The notes: generated from the letters alone by a model not told the origin. A DNA stretch of 44,857 nt from Alphaproteobacteria bacterium (GCA_020442475.1 JAGRKA010000012.1:1-44857); one strand, 5' to 3'. Positions 8,907 through 17,605 are shown, counted from the stretch's first letter. Numbers and translations: made by a program.

Positions 8907-8998
8907 CGTCATTGCGAGAAGGCAGAGCCGACGAAGCAATCCAGTATTGCTCCTACGGCTTCTGGATTGCCGCGCCGCCCATGGCGGCTCGCAATGAC
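8907..8998. repeat. Palindromic repeat, GTCATTGCGAG ... CTGGATTGC type
   Basis: Two half units face each other. The first, from 8907, starts CGTCATTGCGAG and ends GAAGCAATCCAG. The second starts CTGGATTGCCGCG and ends CTCGCAATGACAG at 8998-9000. A short loop separates them, so the whole can fold as a hairpin. The same half units occur at 24702-24960 and, in the opposite arrangement, inside hisS at 40868-40938. Repeats of this vocabulary are widespread in Alphaproteobacteria. This one sits just beyond the rimM stop. Confidence 0.75.
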
Positions 8999-9006
8999 AG
9001 CATGTT

Positions 9007-9468
9007 TTACTCCGCGCAGGCTATGATTAACCGTGCCTCTTCAATCTCCGGTACATTGTCCTTCGTGAAGGGGAGGAGGTAAGCCTCTCCCGCAGGCGGT
9101 TTGATTTCGAGGAGGTCGCCTGCACCGAAATTATAGACGGCGATTACAGTTCCGGCGTCTTTGCCGTCTGTGTCCACAGCCTTGAGGCCAACCAAATCCT
9201 CTATATAAAACGCATCTTCATCCGAGATGTCCGGGAGCTTGTCCCGGCTGATCCACAGCTCAGTCCCCGCGATGTCCTCAGCGGCCTCGCGGGTGTTGAT
9301 CCCTTCGATTTCGGCCAGCATATATTTACCTGAAGGGTTCTTCAGTGTGATCTCAAAGTCCTCAACCTGCTCCAGAAGGGTGATATCCTCACAATAGGGC
9401 AGGATTTTTACCAGCCCCTTCACCCCATGCGGCCCCGTGATCTTTCCGATGCAGATGCGTTTTGTCAT
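9007..9468 (-). CDS. rimM: Ribosome maturation factor RimM
   Basis: Encodes 153 residues from the ATG at 9468 (MTKRICIGKI). It binds bS19 in the 30S head and assists 16S rRNA processing. The N-terminal RimM domain shows GPHGVKGLVKI, and the C-terminal PRC-barrel part shows DAFYIEDLVGLKAV and GAGDLLEIK followed by YLLPFTKDNVPEI. A longer frame opens 31 codons upstream, but those residues are read from the CACGAAG repeat and are unlike RimM, so the internal ATG is preferred even though no clear ribosome site precedes it. Confidence 0.93.
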   Translation of the reverse strand: MTKRICIGKITGPHGVKGLVKILPYCEDITLLEQVEDFEITLKNPSGKYMLAEIEGINTREAAEDIAGTELWISRDKLPDISDEDAFYIEDLVGLKAVDTDGKDAGTVIAVYNFGAGDLLEIKPPAGEAYLLPFTKDNVPEIEEARLIIACAE

Positions 9469-9478
9469 TTTTGTTTTA

Positions 9479-9635
9479 ACCACGAAGCGCACGAAGGCCA
9501 CGAAAATTTCCTTAAAGAAGACAAATGGCCCAGGCAAAAATAAAATACGGTTTAGCCCCAAATATTTTATGCTTTTTGCGCCTTCGGCGCGGGCATCAGG
9601 TGCATCTTCTTCGTGTTTTTCGTGCGCTTCGTGGT
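9479..9635. repeat. Inverted-repeat element with CACGAAG termini between rpsP and rimM
   Basis: Perfect 17-base inverted arms, ACCACGAAGCGCACGAA at 9479-9495 and its reverse complement at 9619-9635, enclose about 123 nt with no coding signal of its own. The element fills nearly the whole rpsP-rimM gap, beginning 10 nt before the rimM start and ending 7 nt from the rpsP stop. A transcript crossing it could form a strong long-range hairpin, possibly adjusting the ratio of bS16 to downstream products. It belongs with the elements at 5144 and 10512. Confidence 0.72.
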
Positions 9636-9641
9636 GAATTT

Positions 9642-10121
9642 TTACTCGGTTTTTTGCTCTTCTTCAGCAGGAGCCTCAGCAGCAGCTTCTTCCGCAGGTG
9701 CTTCGGCTTCAGCGGGCGCAGCAGCAGCCGCTTCCGCAGCGGCCTTGGCTTCCTCTTCGGCAGCTTTCGCAGCTTCAGCAGCAGCTTCCTGCTTTTCCTT
9801 TTTGTCCTGAATACGCATCAGGGTTTTTTCGCTTGGCTTGGCTTTATTCGGGCGCTCAGCCTGTGCAGGCATGTCGATCAGCCCGGCCTTGCCGAGGAAA
9901 ATCGCAACGCGCTCGGAGGGTTTTGCGCCTTGGGAAAGCCAGTACTTTATCCGGTCTTCCGTCAGCTTGACGCGTTCCTGATCATCGCTCAGCAGCGGGT
10001 TGTACGTGCCGAGTTTTTCAATGTAGCGGCCATCGCGCGGCATGCGCTTGTCGGCGACAACGATTTTGTAAAACGGGCGGGCTTTCCGTCCGCCGCGGGA
10101 TAGTCTGATTGCAAGTGCCAT
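9642..10121 (-). CDS. rpsP: 30S ribosomal protein S16 (bS16) with long Ala/Glu tail
   Basis: Residues 1-85 are canonical bS16: [41 protein letters not shown], and [16 protein letters not shown]. The product is 159 residues against 80-90 in many bacteria. The extra part from about residue 90 is an Ala/Glu/Lys-rich low-complexity tail, parallel to the one on bL19 in the same operon. The start has a strong AAGGAGA ribosome site embedded in the end of the upstream membrane-protein gene, one base away. Confidence 0.97.
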   Translation of the reverse strand: MALAIRLSRGGRKARPFYKIVVADKRMPRDGRYIEKLGTYNPLLSDDQERVKLTEDRIKYWLSQGAKPSERVAIFLGKAGLIDMPAQAERPNKAKPSEKTLMRIQDKKEKQEAAAEAAKAAEEEAKAAAEAAAAAPAEAEAPAEEAAAEAPAEEEQKTE

Positions 10122-10122
10122 T

Positions 10123-10458
10123 TTAGTTTTCTCCTTTTAGTACAAGCTGTGAACCAATTATAAAAAATAATAAAAGAAGCCAATGCAGATGGTTCATGAC
10201 ATGCACAAGCTCTTTGAAGTCTTTCCGTTGGCATATTGTTACGGCAAGAAACGAAATTAAAACGAGGGCAAAGAGGCCATAGTCTTCGATAACGTTATTC
10301 CAAATAAAACTCTCCGCTCTTTCCAGATTTCCGGTTTTAAAATAGCTGTTCAAAACAAGCTCTCTGCCTTTCGTTATGCCGTTTGCTAAAAGCAGAAAAA
10401 TCAACGAAGAGGCTAACCATATCTTGTTTGGTATGAACGTATTTAGCAAACGCCTCAT
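10123..10458 (-). CDS. Small three-helix membrane protein between ffh and rpsP
   Basis: A 111-residue protein with hydrophobic segments at about residues 13-27, 60-76 and 92-107, separated by polar loops, and no family I recognise. It ends one base before the rpsP ATG, and the rpsP ribosome site lies within its last codons, so the two are likely co-transcribed and perhaps translationally coupled. A membrane protein at this place is not part of the conserved operon, so it is an insertion. The start at 10458 has only a weak purine-rich sequence. Confidence 0.55.
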   Translation of the reverse strand: MRRLLNTFIPNKIWLASSLIFLLLANGITKGRELVLNSYFKTGNLERAESFIWNNVIEDYGLFALVLISFLAVTICQRKDFKELVHVMNHLHWLLLLFFIIGSQLVLKGEN

Positions 10459-10511
10459 CTCTGTTTTTCTTTCTCTAGGTTCTTTTAATTACAGTCTTTT
10501 AACAAATAAAA

Positions 10512-10609
10512 TTAACACGAAGAAAAAAGAAGTTTTCGAAGTTGCACGAAGGAAATTTTAAAATTCAAAAATTTCGTGGTCTTAGTGCCCTTAGTGTTCT
10601 TCGTGTTAA
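10512..10609. repeat. Inverted-repeat element with CACGAAG termini downstream of ffh
   Basis: A 98-nt segment with perfect 13-base inverted ends, TTAACACGAAGAA (10512-10524) and TTCTTCGTGTTAA (10597-10609). Its right end is 7 nt from the ffh stop codon. Internal words (CACGAAGG, AAATTTTAAAATT) also pair. It is the shortest and most complete-looking of the three similar elements and may act as an mRNA hairpin at the ffh 3' end; no U-tract marks it as a classical terminator. Confidence 0.7.
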
Positions 10610-10616
10610 AATCTTT

Positions 10617-12176
10617 TTATCTCCGTTTCCCCTTCTTCTTCCGGGGTTTCTTGTTAAGCGCGTTACCGCCGCCGAGGAGGGCCTCAAGGTCCGCAGGTGC
10701 ACCGCCGCCCGAGAGCGCACCGCCCGGAGCGAACGGATTTGGCCCTAAGGCTCCGCCGCCCTCACTCGCGGCCATATCCGCTGCCAGCGCATCCGGCTCC
10801 ATGGAACCGGCCATGAGCTCCAGATCATCCATCTTGCCGCCCATCATGTCCTTCATCATGCCCATCATCTTGCCGGGGCCCATTTTGCGCATGCGCTTCA
10901 TGGCAACTTGCATCTGTTTGAGCTGTTTGGCGAGTTGGTTTATTTGCTGTACGCTTGCGCCGGACCCGGCGGCGATCCTGCGTTTACGCGAGGCGTTCAG
11001 AAGGTCTGGCTTTTCACGCTCCTGCGCCGTCATGGACAAGATAATGGCTTCTTGTCTTTTAATGATGGAATCGTCCATCCCAGCCGCTTCGAGTTGCCCG
11101 GCCATACCGGAAAGACCTGGCATTAGCTTCATCATCGCGCCCAGTCCGCCCATTTTTTGCATTTGCTTCATCTGGGAGAGCAGGTCGTTAAAGTCGAATT
11201 TGCCCTTTTTGAATTTCTGGGCCATTTTTTCAGCTTCGGCTCGGTCAACGGTCTCGGCGGCTTTTTCGACGAGGGAAACGATATCGCCCATCCCCAGAAT
11301 GCGCCCGGCGATCCGCTCCGGATGGAATGTCTCCAGCGCATCCCACTTTTCTCCGGTTCCGATCAGCTTGACCGGCTTGCCGGTGACGGCCTTCATGGAC
11401 ATGGCCGCGCCGCCGCGCGCATCGCCGTCCACACGGGTCAGCATGATCCCGCTTAAGGGCACGCGCTCATTGAAAATCCGGGCCGTGTTGACGGCATCTT
11501 GTCCGGTCATGGCATCGGCCACAAGGAGCGTTTCCACCGGTTTGGCTTCTTTCTGGATCGCGGCGGCCTCCGCCATCAACTCCTCGTCGATAGACAGGCG
11601 TCCGGCCGTATCCAGCATGACCACGTCATAGCCTTCCTTACGGCCTGTCTCCAGCGCACGCTTGGCGATGTCTACGGGTTTTTGGCCCTCGATGATCTCA
11701 AGCGTGGCGATCCCGGTTTGCTCGCCAAGTTGTTTGAGCTGCTCCTGTGCTGCCGGACGGTAGACGTCGAGGCTGGCCATCAGGACTTTCTTGTTCTTTT
11801 TATCGCTCAGGAATTTCGCAATTTTAGCTGTAGAGGTCGTTTTCCCGGAGCCTTGTAGCCCGACCATCAGGTAAGCGCAGGGGGATGTTGCGAATTTTAA
11901 CTCATCCGCTTCGCTGCCCAGCATGTCTACGAGCGCGTCATGGACGATTTTGACAATTTGCTGGCCGGGATTAACGCCCTTAATAACATCCTGCCCGACG
12001 GCCTTCTTCTTGATCTCTTCAATGAAATCCTTCACGACCGGCAGGGCGACATCAGCCTCCAGCAGTGCGATCCGGATTTCCCGGCTCACGGCCATCACGT
12101 CGTTTTCGCTTAGAGCGCCTTTGCCTCTGAGCTTCGAGAATACGCCGCCGAGTTTTTCACTTAAAGAATCAAACAT
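10617..12176 (-). CDS. ffh: Signal recognition particle protein Ffh (SRP54)
   Basis: The SRP GTPase that, with 4.5S RNA, binds signal sequences on nascent membrane proteins and docks with FtsY. From the ATG at 12176 it has 519 residues: an N domain (MFDSLSEKLGGVFSKLRGK), a GTPase domain with GLQGSGKTT near residues 106-114, DVYRPAA and LDTAGR motifs and TRVDGDARGGAA, then a methionine-rich M domain (KMMGMMKDMM). A longer frame adds 31 residues unlike Ffh and is rejected. The C-terminus is Gly/Ala-rich and ends in a basic Lys/Arg tail. FtsY is encoded 3.3 kb away on the other strand. Confidence 0.98.
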   Translation of the reverse strand: MFDSLSEKLGGVFSKLRGKGALSENDVMAVSREIRIALLEADVALPVVKDFIEEIKKKAVGQDVIKGVNPGQQIVKIVHDALVDMLGSEADELKFATSPCAYLMVGLQGSGKTTSTAKIAKFLSDKKNKKVLMASLDVYRPAAQEQLKQLGEQTGIATLEIIEGQKPVDIAKRALETGRKEGYDVVMLDTAGRLSIDEELMAEAAAIQKEAKPVETLLVADAMTGQDAVNTARIFNERVPLSGIMLTRVDGDARGGAAMSMKAVTGKPVKLIGTGEKWDALETFHPERIAGRILGMGDIVSLVEKAAETVDRAEAEKMAQKFKKGKFDFNDLLSQMKQMQKMGGLGAMMKLMPGLSGMAGQLEAAGMDDSIIKRQEAIILSMTAQEREKPDLLNASRKRRIAAGSGASVQQINQLAKQLKQMQVAMKRMRKMGPGKMMGMMKDMMGGKMDDLELMAGSMEPDALAADMAASEGGGALGPNPFAPGGALSGGGAPADLEALLGGGNALNKKPRKKKGKRR

Positions 12177-12330
12177 ATCTCGTCCAAAATTGGGCTCCAA
12201 TAGGCCCAAACAAAACAAAAACAGCCCCGGTGAGCGTAATTTCGCCGACCGGAGTGTACCGCTAAGCACTGAACATCACGGATGTCAGTGGAAATTTAAG
12301 AGGGGTTTATGACGGATATTGATAAAAAGG

Positions 12331-12576
12331 TCAAGCCTTTGTTGGGTCGCGCAGTAAAGCGGCCTGTATCTGGAGCGCTTGGAGGGTCATAAGCGGTTCA
12401 TATTCGCCGTACGCCTCGATATTGTGATAAACCGCGTTTCCGCCGGCAAAGGTCGACCATTTGCCTTTCGTCTGGAAGGCACTGACCATAACCGGTTCGC
12501 CGTCAACGATCTGTATTTCCAGATCTTTTCCGGCTTTTTTATCTGTCTGTTCACCTTGCGGCTGTCGATCGCCCAT
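12331..12576 (-). CDS. Small hypothetical protein
   Basis: An 81-residue product starting MGDRQPQGEQ, with a polar Lys/Gln/Glu-rich N-terminal part and a folded-looking remainder (EIQIVDGEPVMVSAF, AVYHNIEAYGEYEP, then a helix). It has no signal peptide or membrane segment, and I recognise no family. An AAAGG lies 10-11 bases upstream of the chosen ATG; a TTG three codons further upstream is the alternative start. It lies 18 nt after the 221-residue membrane protein gene on the same strand and is probably co-transcribed with it. Confidence 0.55.
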   Translation of the reverse strand: MGDRQPQGEQTDKKAGKDLEIQIVDGEPVMVSAFQTKGKWSTFAGGNAVYHNIEAYGEYEPLMTLQALQIQAALLRDPTKA

Positions 12577-12594
12577 CGTTTTCAAGCCTTTCGC

Positions 12595-13260
12595 TTACAA
12601 AAACTCTATATGTATTCTATCATTTTTCAAGAGCAGGTACAAAAATTCTCGCTGAACCGGCGGGGCCTGAGAGGGGGCGGGCGGATATATTTCCACCTTT
12701 TCCAGCAAAAGTTCACGAATTTCGCTTTTGCGGGAGTACAGCCTGACGCGTCCTCTATAGCCGATCCCTGTATCCATATCCCGGATTAGAACGCGTTCGA
12801 AGGGCTCTTCGCCGGAGGAAAAGGTTTGCTGCCAGACATCGTCGTCGCTGTCCTTATCGATGATATTCATGCGGCGAAGCAGATTCAGCAGGACATCCCT
12901 GTTCGCGCCCCAGCTCCAGACGATGCTGGCGACAGCGGCGCAGAGGGAAGCGTACAGGATGTCTATGAAACGGATATGGATCAGCGTTTCAAGATTGGCC
13001 TGCCCGTTCATCTGGAAGGGGAAGTGGATATCCGGCGGAGTGAAGTTCAGAAGCGGGCACTTTGCCAGCACTGTCAGCGTTCCGTCCAGCAGCAGCAGAA
13101 TCGTGAAATAGATCACATAGCTGGCCAGCCCGAAGGAAAAGGCTCTGACGATATAGGTGATCTGTCTGTCTTCAACGCGGCCTGTCAGTTCGCGTACGGC
13201 TCCAGCCCAGATGATTCCGGGGAAAAAGATCAGCAGAATGTCGAGAAGGGCTTTATCCAT
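12595..13260 (-). CDS. Membrane protein with C-terminal cytoplasmic domain, possibly DUF6338-like
   Basis: A 221-residue protein with three N-terminal hydrophobic segments (about residues 5-21, 38-59 and 96-117) followed by a soluble domain of ~100 residues. The latter contains YRGRVRLYSRKSEIRELLLE and ends in a strand pattern LYLLLKNDRIHIEFL. The layout and this ending recall the uncharacterised DUF6338 family, but that match is from memory of its pattern and needs a profile search. It is divergent from dapF with a 65-nt shared upstream region. Confidence 0.65.
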   Translation of the reverse strand: MDKALLDILLIFFPGIIWAGAVRELTGRVEDRQITYIVRAFSFGLASYVIYFTILLLLDGTLTVLAKCPLLNFTPPDIHFPFQMNGQANLETLIHIRFIDILYASLCAAVASIVWSWGANRDVLLNLLRRMNIIDKDSDDDVWQQTFSSGEEPFERVLIRDMDTGIGYRGRVRLYSRKSEIRELLLEKVEIYPPAPSQAPPVQREFLYLLLKNDRIHIEFL

Positions 13261-13325
13261 AGGGTAGGCGGGCTATCTTCTATTTTCTTGTATAGTCATG
13301 GATATGAAGGCATAAAAGGAGCGCT

Positions 13326-14147
13326 ATGTCTATGAAATTTAAAAAGATGCACGGGTTGGGGAATGATTTTGTCATTCTGGATGCACGGCATGAAAAGATA
13401 GAATTAACGCCTGAAAGGGCGGCGGCGATTGCGGATCGGCGGCGCGGGGTCGGGTGCGACCTGATTGCCGTGTTGGAGCCTGCCGAAGATGCGGATTGCG
13501 CCGTTGTATTTTATAATGCGGACGGTTCGCTGAGCGATGCGTGCGGGAATGCCTCGCGCTGTGTTGCCGACATACTTATGCATGAAACGGGCTGCGACCG
13601 TGTGAGTCTGCGCAGTGGCGCGGGGGTTCTGGAATGCGTACGGGCTGATGGAGGCCTTGTGACCGTTGATATGGGGGCGCCTGGATTGGAATGGGTGCAG
13701 ATTCCGCTTGCGGAGGCGCGCGATACGCTCAATCTCGGCTTTTCCGGTGAAGGCGTACAGGGAGGCACGGCGGTCAATATCGGGAATCCACACCTTGTCT
13801 TTTTTGTGGAGGAGGCTGCGGGCATTTCTGTGGATAGGCTTGGACCTTCCTTTGAAAACAATGCGTTGTTCCCGGAACGTACGAATGTGGAATTCGTACA
13901 GGTCATGGGAGAGGCTCATTTGCGTCAGCGCACATGGGAACGCGGTGTTGGTGAAACGCAGGCTTGCGGCTCGGGCGCATGCGCGGTGGCTGTTGCGGCC
14001 ATTCGGCGTGGGCTGGTGAAGGGGCGTACGGTCGAGATTGATCTTGATGGCGGGCGTTTGCGTATCGAATGGCGTGAATCCGACGGCCATGTTCTTATGA
14101 CCGGCCCGGTGGCTTATGTATTTGACGGAACGTTGAAAGCGCTGTAG
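13326..14147 (+). CDS. dapF: Diaminopimelate epimerase
   Basis: A 273-residue enzyme converting LL-diaminopimelate to the meso form for lysine and peptidoglycan. It is a cofactor-independent two-base epimerase. Both catalytic cysteines are visible: Cys73 in DACGNASRC and Cys214 in TQACGSGACAVA. The HGLGNDFVILDAR start motif and GNPHLVFFVE are also present. An AAAGGAG site precedes the ATG by five bases; a second ATG two codons in is possible. It heads a dapF-mtaB-ftsY cluster with gaps of 10 and 28 nt, a common alphaproteobacterial arrangement. Confidence 0.98.
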   Translation: MSMKFKKMHGLGNDFVILDARHEKIELTPERAAAIADRRRGVGCDLIAVLEPAEDADCAVVFYNADGSLSDACGNASRCVADILMHETGCDRVSLRSGAGVLECVRADGGLVTVDMGAPGLEWVQIPLAEARDTLNLGFSGEGVQGGTAVNIGNPHLVFFVEEAAGISVDRLGPSFENNALFPERTNVEFVQVMGEAHLRQRTWERGVGETQACGSGACAVAVAAIRRGLVKGRTVEIDLDGGRLRIEWRESDGHVLMTGPVAYVFDGTLKAL

Positions 14148-14157
14148 AAGCCTGTTT

Positions 14158-15414
14158 ATGAACAAAAAAGACCTGCAAATTGTAACTTTTGGGTGTCGGC
14201 TCAATAGCTATGAGTCTGAAGTCATGCGTGAGCATGCTAAAAAGGCCGGGCTGGAGGATGTCGTCATCTTCAATACCTGTGCGGTGACCAAGGAGGCCGA
14301 ACGGCAGGGGCGGCAAGCGATCCGGCGCGCGCGGCGTGAAAATCCACAGGCCCGGATCATTGTCACAGGTTGCGCTGCGCAGATCGATCCACAGAAATAT
14401 GCACAGATGGGCGAGGTCGATCAGGTTATTGGCAATGATTTGAAGCTGAAGGCCGATACGTGGGGGCTGCCTGCGGAAGAAAAACTCATTGTAAACAATA
14501 TCATGACGGTTAAAGAGACGGCGGCGTACGTGTTGCAGGGCTTTGAGGAGCGGGCGCGGGCGGTTGTGCAGGTTCAAAATGGCTGCGATCATCGCTGTAC
14601 GTTCTGCATTATCCCCTATGGGCGCGGGAATTCGCGCTCCGTCCCTATCGGCGCGATTGTCGAACAGGTGCGGGCTTTGGCGGCGCAGGGCTATCATGAA
14701 ATCGTTTTCAGCGGCGTGGACATTACCTCCTACGGGCCGGACTTACCGGGAGCGCCGACGCTGGGGCAGATGATCCGGCGGGTGCTGGCGCTTGTGCCGG
14801 AGCTTAAGCGTTTGCGCCTGTCTTCTCTTGACCCGGTGGAAATTGACGAGGATTTATGGCGTTTGATCGCTGAAGAGCCGCGCCTGATGCCGTATCTGCA
14901 TATTTCCATGCAGGCGGGCGATAACATGATCCTCAAGCGCATGAAAAGGCGTCATTTGCGGGAGGATGTGATCAAGATGTGCGAAAAAGCGCGCGCGCTT
15001 CGCCCGGATATCGGGTTTGGGGCGGACATTATCGCCGGTTTCCCGACAGAAACGGAAGAGATGTTTCAAAATACGCTTGATTTGGTTGAAGAATGCTCTT
15101 TGAGCTTTCTTCATGTGTTTCCCTATTCCGAGCGAGACGGGACACCCGCGGCGAAGATGCCGCAGGTTGAGTCCGGGGCGCGCAAAGAACGGGCGGCGCG
15201 CTTACGGGCTTTAGGGGATAGACAGCTTGATATTTTTTTGAATAAAAACATCAATAAAGAGATGGAAGTTATTGTTGAAAAAGGAAATATCGGGCGAGCA
15301 GAAAATTTTTCTGCTGTCAGGCTGGACCGTAGCGATATTCCCGCCGGCTCTTTAATCCGGATCAGGACGATTGGCGTTGAAAAGGGGGCGCTGATAGGGC
15401 ACTCTATGGATTGA
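14158..15414 (+). CDS. mtaB: tRNA t6A37 methylthiotransferase MtaB
   Basis: A 418-residue radical-SAM enzyme that adds a methylthio group to N6-threonylcarbamoyladenosine at tRNA position 37. The N-terminal domain shows TFGCRLNSYESEVM with Cys13, NTCAVTKEAERQ and VTGCAAQID, the ligands of the auxiliary cluster. The radical-SAM motif CDHRCTFC has cysteines 143, 147 and 150. A TRAM-like segment ends the protein. The CRLNSYES form points to MtaB rather than MiaB (whose motif is CQMN) or RimO. It is co-directional with dapF and ftsY. Confidence 0.95.
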   Translation: MNKKDLQIVTFGCRLNSYESEVMREHAKKAGLEDVVIFNTCAVTKEAERQGRQAIRRARRENPQARIIVTGCAAQIDPQKYAQMGEVDQVIGNDLKLKADTWGLPAEEKLIVNNIMTVKETAAYVLQGFEERARAVVQVQNGCDHRCTFCIIPYGRGNSRSVPIGAIVEQVRALAAQGYHEIVFSGVDITSYGPDLPGAPTLGQMIRRVLALVPELKRLRLSSLDPVEIDEDLWRLIAEEPRLMPYLHISMQAGDNMILKRMKRRHLREDVIKMCEKARALRPDIGFGADIIAGFPTETEEMFQNTLDLVEECSLSFLHVFPYSERDGTPAAKMPQVESGARKERAARLRALGDRQLDIFLNKNINKEMEVIVEKGNIGRAENFSAVRLDRSDIPAGSLIRIRTIGVEKGALIGHSMD

Positions 15415-15442
15415 ATTCCACATCAACGGAAGAGGCTCTCTC

Positions 15443-16633
15443 ATGGTTTTCTGGCGCAAGAAAAAGAATATTACAACGCAGGAGCGCGACGAGCATGACG
15501 AGCGTATCCTTCATCGCCCATCTGACCCTGCCTTAGAGCCGCCGACGGAGTATGACAGCACTATAGACCCTGATTTTGCGCAGCATGAATTATGCGAAGA
15601 TGAGGCGGAAATCCTTGAGGAGCTTGATGAAACTCCCGTGCCGGAGCGTTCCGCTTCCGATGCGCCAGAAGATGATGGCGAGGACGATCATTCAAGCGAA
15701 GGGGGTTGGCTTTCGCGCCTGAGCGCGGGGCTGTCCAAATCCACGCACCGTATGACGAGCGGGCTGGCTGATATCGTCACCAAGAAAAAGCTTGATCAGG
15801 AGATGCTGGATCAGCTTGAGGAATTGCTGATTGAGGCCGATTTGGGACCGAAAACTGCCGCACGGCTGGTGGAGGAGCTTTCAAAGGGGCGTTTCGGTAA
15901 GGATATATCCGATGAGGAAATCCGTGAGGCGCTTGCACAGAGTATCGCAGCTATTCTGGCGCCGGTCGCGCAGCCTTTGGTTACGCAAAAACCGGCCTCC
16001 GGAGCGGGGCCGTATGTGGTTCTGGTGTGCGGCGTAAACGGCGTCGGTAAGACGACGACGATCGGCAAGCTCGCTGAAAACCTCAAAAAAATGCAAGGCC
16101 TGTCGGTAATGATGGCGGCGGGGGACACGTTCCGCGCGGCGGCGACAGAGCAGCTCCAGATTTGGGCGAAGCGTACGGGCGCGCCTCTGATCGCGAAGGA
16201 GACCGGTGCAGACGCTGCTGCCGTGGCTTATGAAGCGTACGGGCAGGCGAAAGAGAAGGGGGCCGATGTTCTCCTGATCGATACGGCGGGACGGCTCCAG
16301 AATAAGAAAAACCTGATGGAGGAGTTGCAAAAGATTGTCCGTGTTCTCAAAAAACAGGATGAAGCTTTGCCGCATTCCGTTATTCTGGTTTTGGACGCCA
16401 CGATGGGCCAGAATGCGTTCTCACAGCTTGAGACCTTCAAGGAGATGGTGGATGTGACCGGACTTGTCGTGACCAAGCTGGACGGCTCGGCCAAGGGAGG
16501 CGTGCTGGTCGGGCTGGCGGACCGTTTCGGCGTGCCCGTCCACGCCATCGGCGTCGGCGAAGGCGTACGGGATATGCAGCCTTTCAGCGCGGACCACTAT
16601 GCCCGCTCGCTTTTGGGGCTGGGAGAAAGGTAA
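15443..16633 (+). CDS. ftsY: Signal recognition particle receptor FtsY
   Basis: The SRP receptor GTPase (396 aa) that docks Ffh-ribosome complexes at the membrane. An acidic N-terminal A region of about 90 residues is followed by the N domain (LADIVTKKKLDQEMLDQLEE, EADLGPKTAARLVEEL) and the G domain: GVNGVGKTTT near residues 196-205, GDTFRAAATEQL, LIDTAGRLQNK, TKLDGSAKGG, and the C-terminal GVGEGVRDMQPFSADHYA. The start has an AGAGG site. The last 78 nt recur at 88 percent identity about 1.1 kb downstream as part of a duplication scar. Confidence 0.98.
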   Translation: MVFWRKKKNITTQERDEHDERILHRPSDPALEPPTEYDSTIDPDFAQHELCEDEAEILEELDETPVPERSASDAPEDDGEDDHSSEGGWLSRLSAGLSKSTHRMTSGLADIVTKKKLDQEMLDQLEELLIEADLGPKTAARLVEELSKGRFGKDISDEEIREALAQSIAAILAPVAQPLVTQKPASGAGPYVVLVCGVNGVGKTTTIGKLAENLKKMQGLSVMMAAGDTFRAAATEQLQIWAKRTGAPLIAKETGADAAAVAYEAYGQAKEKGADVLLIDTAGRLQNKKNLMEELQKIVRVLKKQDEALPHSVILVLDATMGQNAFSQLETFKEMVDVTGLVVTKLDGSAKGGVLVGLADRFGVPVHAIGVGEGVRDMQPFSADHYARSLLGLGER

Positions 16634-16708
16634 AGCGAAGATCAAGGGGACCCCTTTTGGGTCGTAAGACGCAAGGGGAGCACGCTTGTATAGTCGCTTC
16701 AGCTTTAC

Positions 16709-17485
16709 TTACAAATGCATGTCATTCGTAAGAATATCGCTTCTTTTAAATCCACCCTCTGTCACGAGCTTGTCCCGGATTTGCTGGTAATTTGGCCTTC
16801 TACCAGCTTTGAATGAGGACATAATAGTGTAAACTGCAGACAAAGCGGCATCTGTTTTAGGTGCATCCATGTTTTTCTCGGACACCAGATCGAGGCCGAT
16901 AATTACGCCTGTTTTTTTACCATTTAAATGATTTTGGTTTTCAAATTGCTGAAAGACAATCGTAGGATATGATAGCTTCATATTGGCGCCATTTACATCG
17001 CTGCGTTGCAGATTGAGCTTTATTTCGACTACAGGGAGTTCAAACTCCAGATCATGCCAAGTTGCGTCCTTCCAGGTTTTCTCTGAAAAAGAGAAAAATT
17101 TGTCAAGATTTTGAGGTATGTCCGGGTCTTTTAGCTCGTCGGTTTCAGCTATCAATGTGTCTTGCCATAGGGTTTGTGTGCTCATAGGGGGAAGGCGAAT
17201 AGCGCCACTATTCTCTTCACGGTAACATCCCGGTCTCAGATAGATTTCTGTCGCTTTGACATTTATCTTAACCGTTTTTGCTTCAGTATGCTCAAAAGCG
17301 TACTGAAGTTTGGATTTTCCATCTGGAGTCTGAATGGAGGATGTGAAAGTTTCCGAATAGCCAAGAGGGTATGTGGGGAAATTAAAATTTTCGGTAAGGG
17401 GTTCATATGCGTTAATGCGTTCGTTGCTGCCTGTAACATAAACGATTTTGCTGCGGTAGGCATAGTCTATATCTGTCCTGTTCAT
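16709..17485 (-). CDS. Unknown protein X-A, paralogue of the 17772-18482 gene
   Basis: A 258-residue soluble protein of no family I recognise. It has alternating hydrophobic/polar strands in the first ~180 residues and a helical C-terminal region. That region carries IIGLDL at 195-200, GRRPNY at 228-233 and GF at 245-246. The neighbouring gene has the same three landmarks at almost the same spacing (33 then 16-17 residues). Both lie on the minus strand between ftsY and amn. The gene is visibly more A+T-rich than ftsY. A GGGAG lies about 12 bases before the start, a long spacing. Confidence 0.6.
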   Translation of the reverse strand: MNRTDIDYAYRSKIVYVTGSNERINAYEPLTENFNFPTYPLGYSETFTSSIQTPDGKSKLQYAFEHTEAKTVKINVKATEIYLRPGCYREENSGAIRLPPMSTQTLWQDTLIAETDELKDPDIPQNLDKFFSFSEKTWKDATWHDLEFELPVVEIKLNLQRSDVNGANMKLSYPTIVFQQFENQNHLNGKKTGVIIGLDLVSEKNMDAPKTDAALSAVYTIMSSFKAGRRPNYQQIRDKLVTEGGFKRSDILTNDMHL

Positions 17486-17605
17486 GGTGGGGTTTGCTCC
17501 CTTTTTTCCTTAATGAAGAAAATAAAGGCACACTGTAGCGACCCATTTTTTTTACGTCAATATATTTTTTATAACTTTTTGTGCATTTATTATCCGTTTG
17601 GGAAA

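Noticed and set aside
8907..8998. CRISPR-like interpretation of the repeated GTCATTGCGAG units
   Set aside because: Copies are dispersed, palindromic and few, with no regular spacers and no cas genes.
9469..9561. N-terminal extension of RimM by 31 residues
   Set aside because: The extension is encoded by the CACGAAG repeat and does not resemble RimM; the internal ATG gives the normal N-terminus.
10576..11631. 351-codon plus-strand frame opposite ffh
   Set aside because: Antisense shadow of the Ffh gene, low in sequence complexity and without family resemblance.
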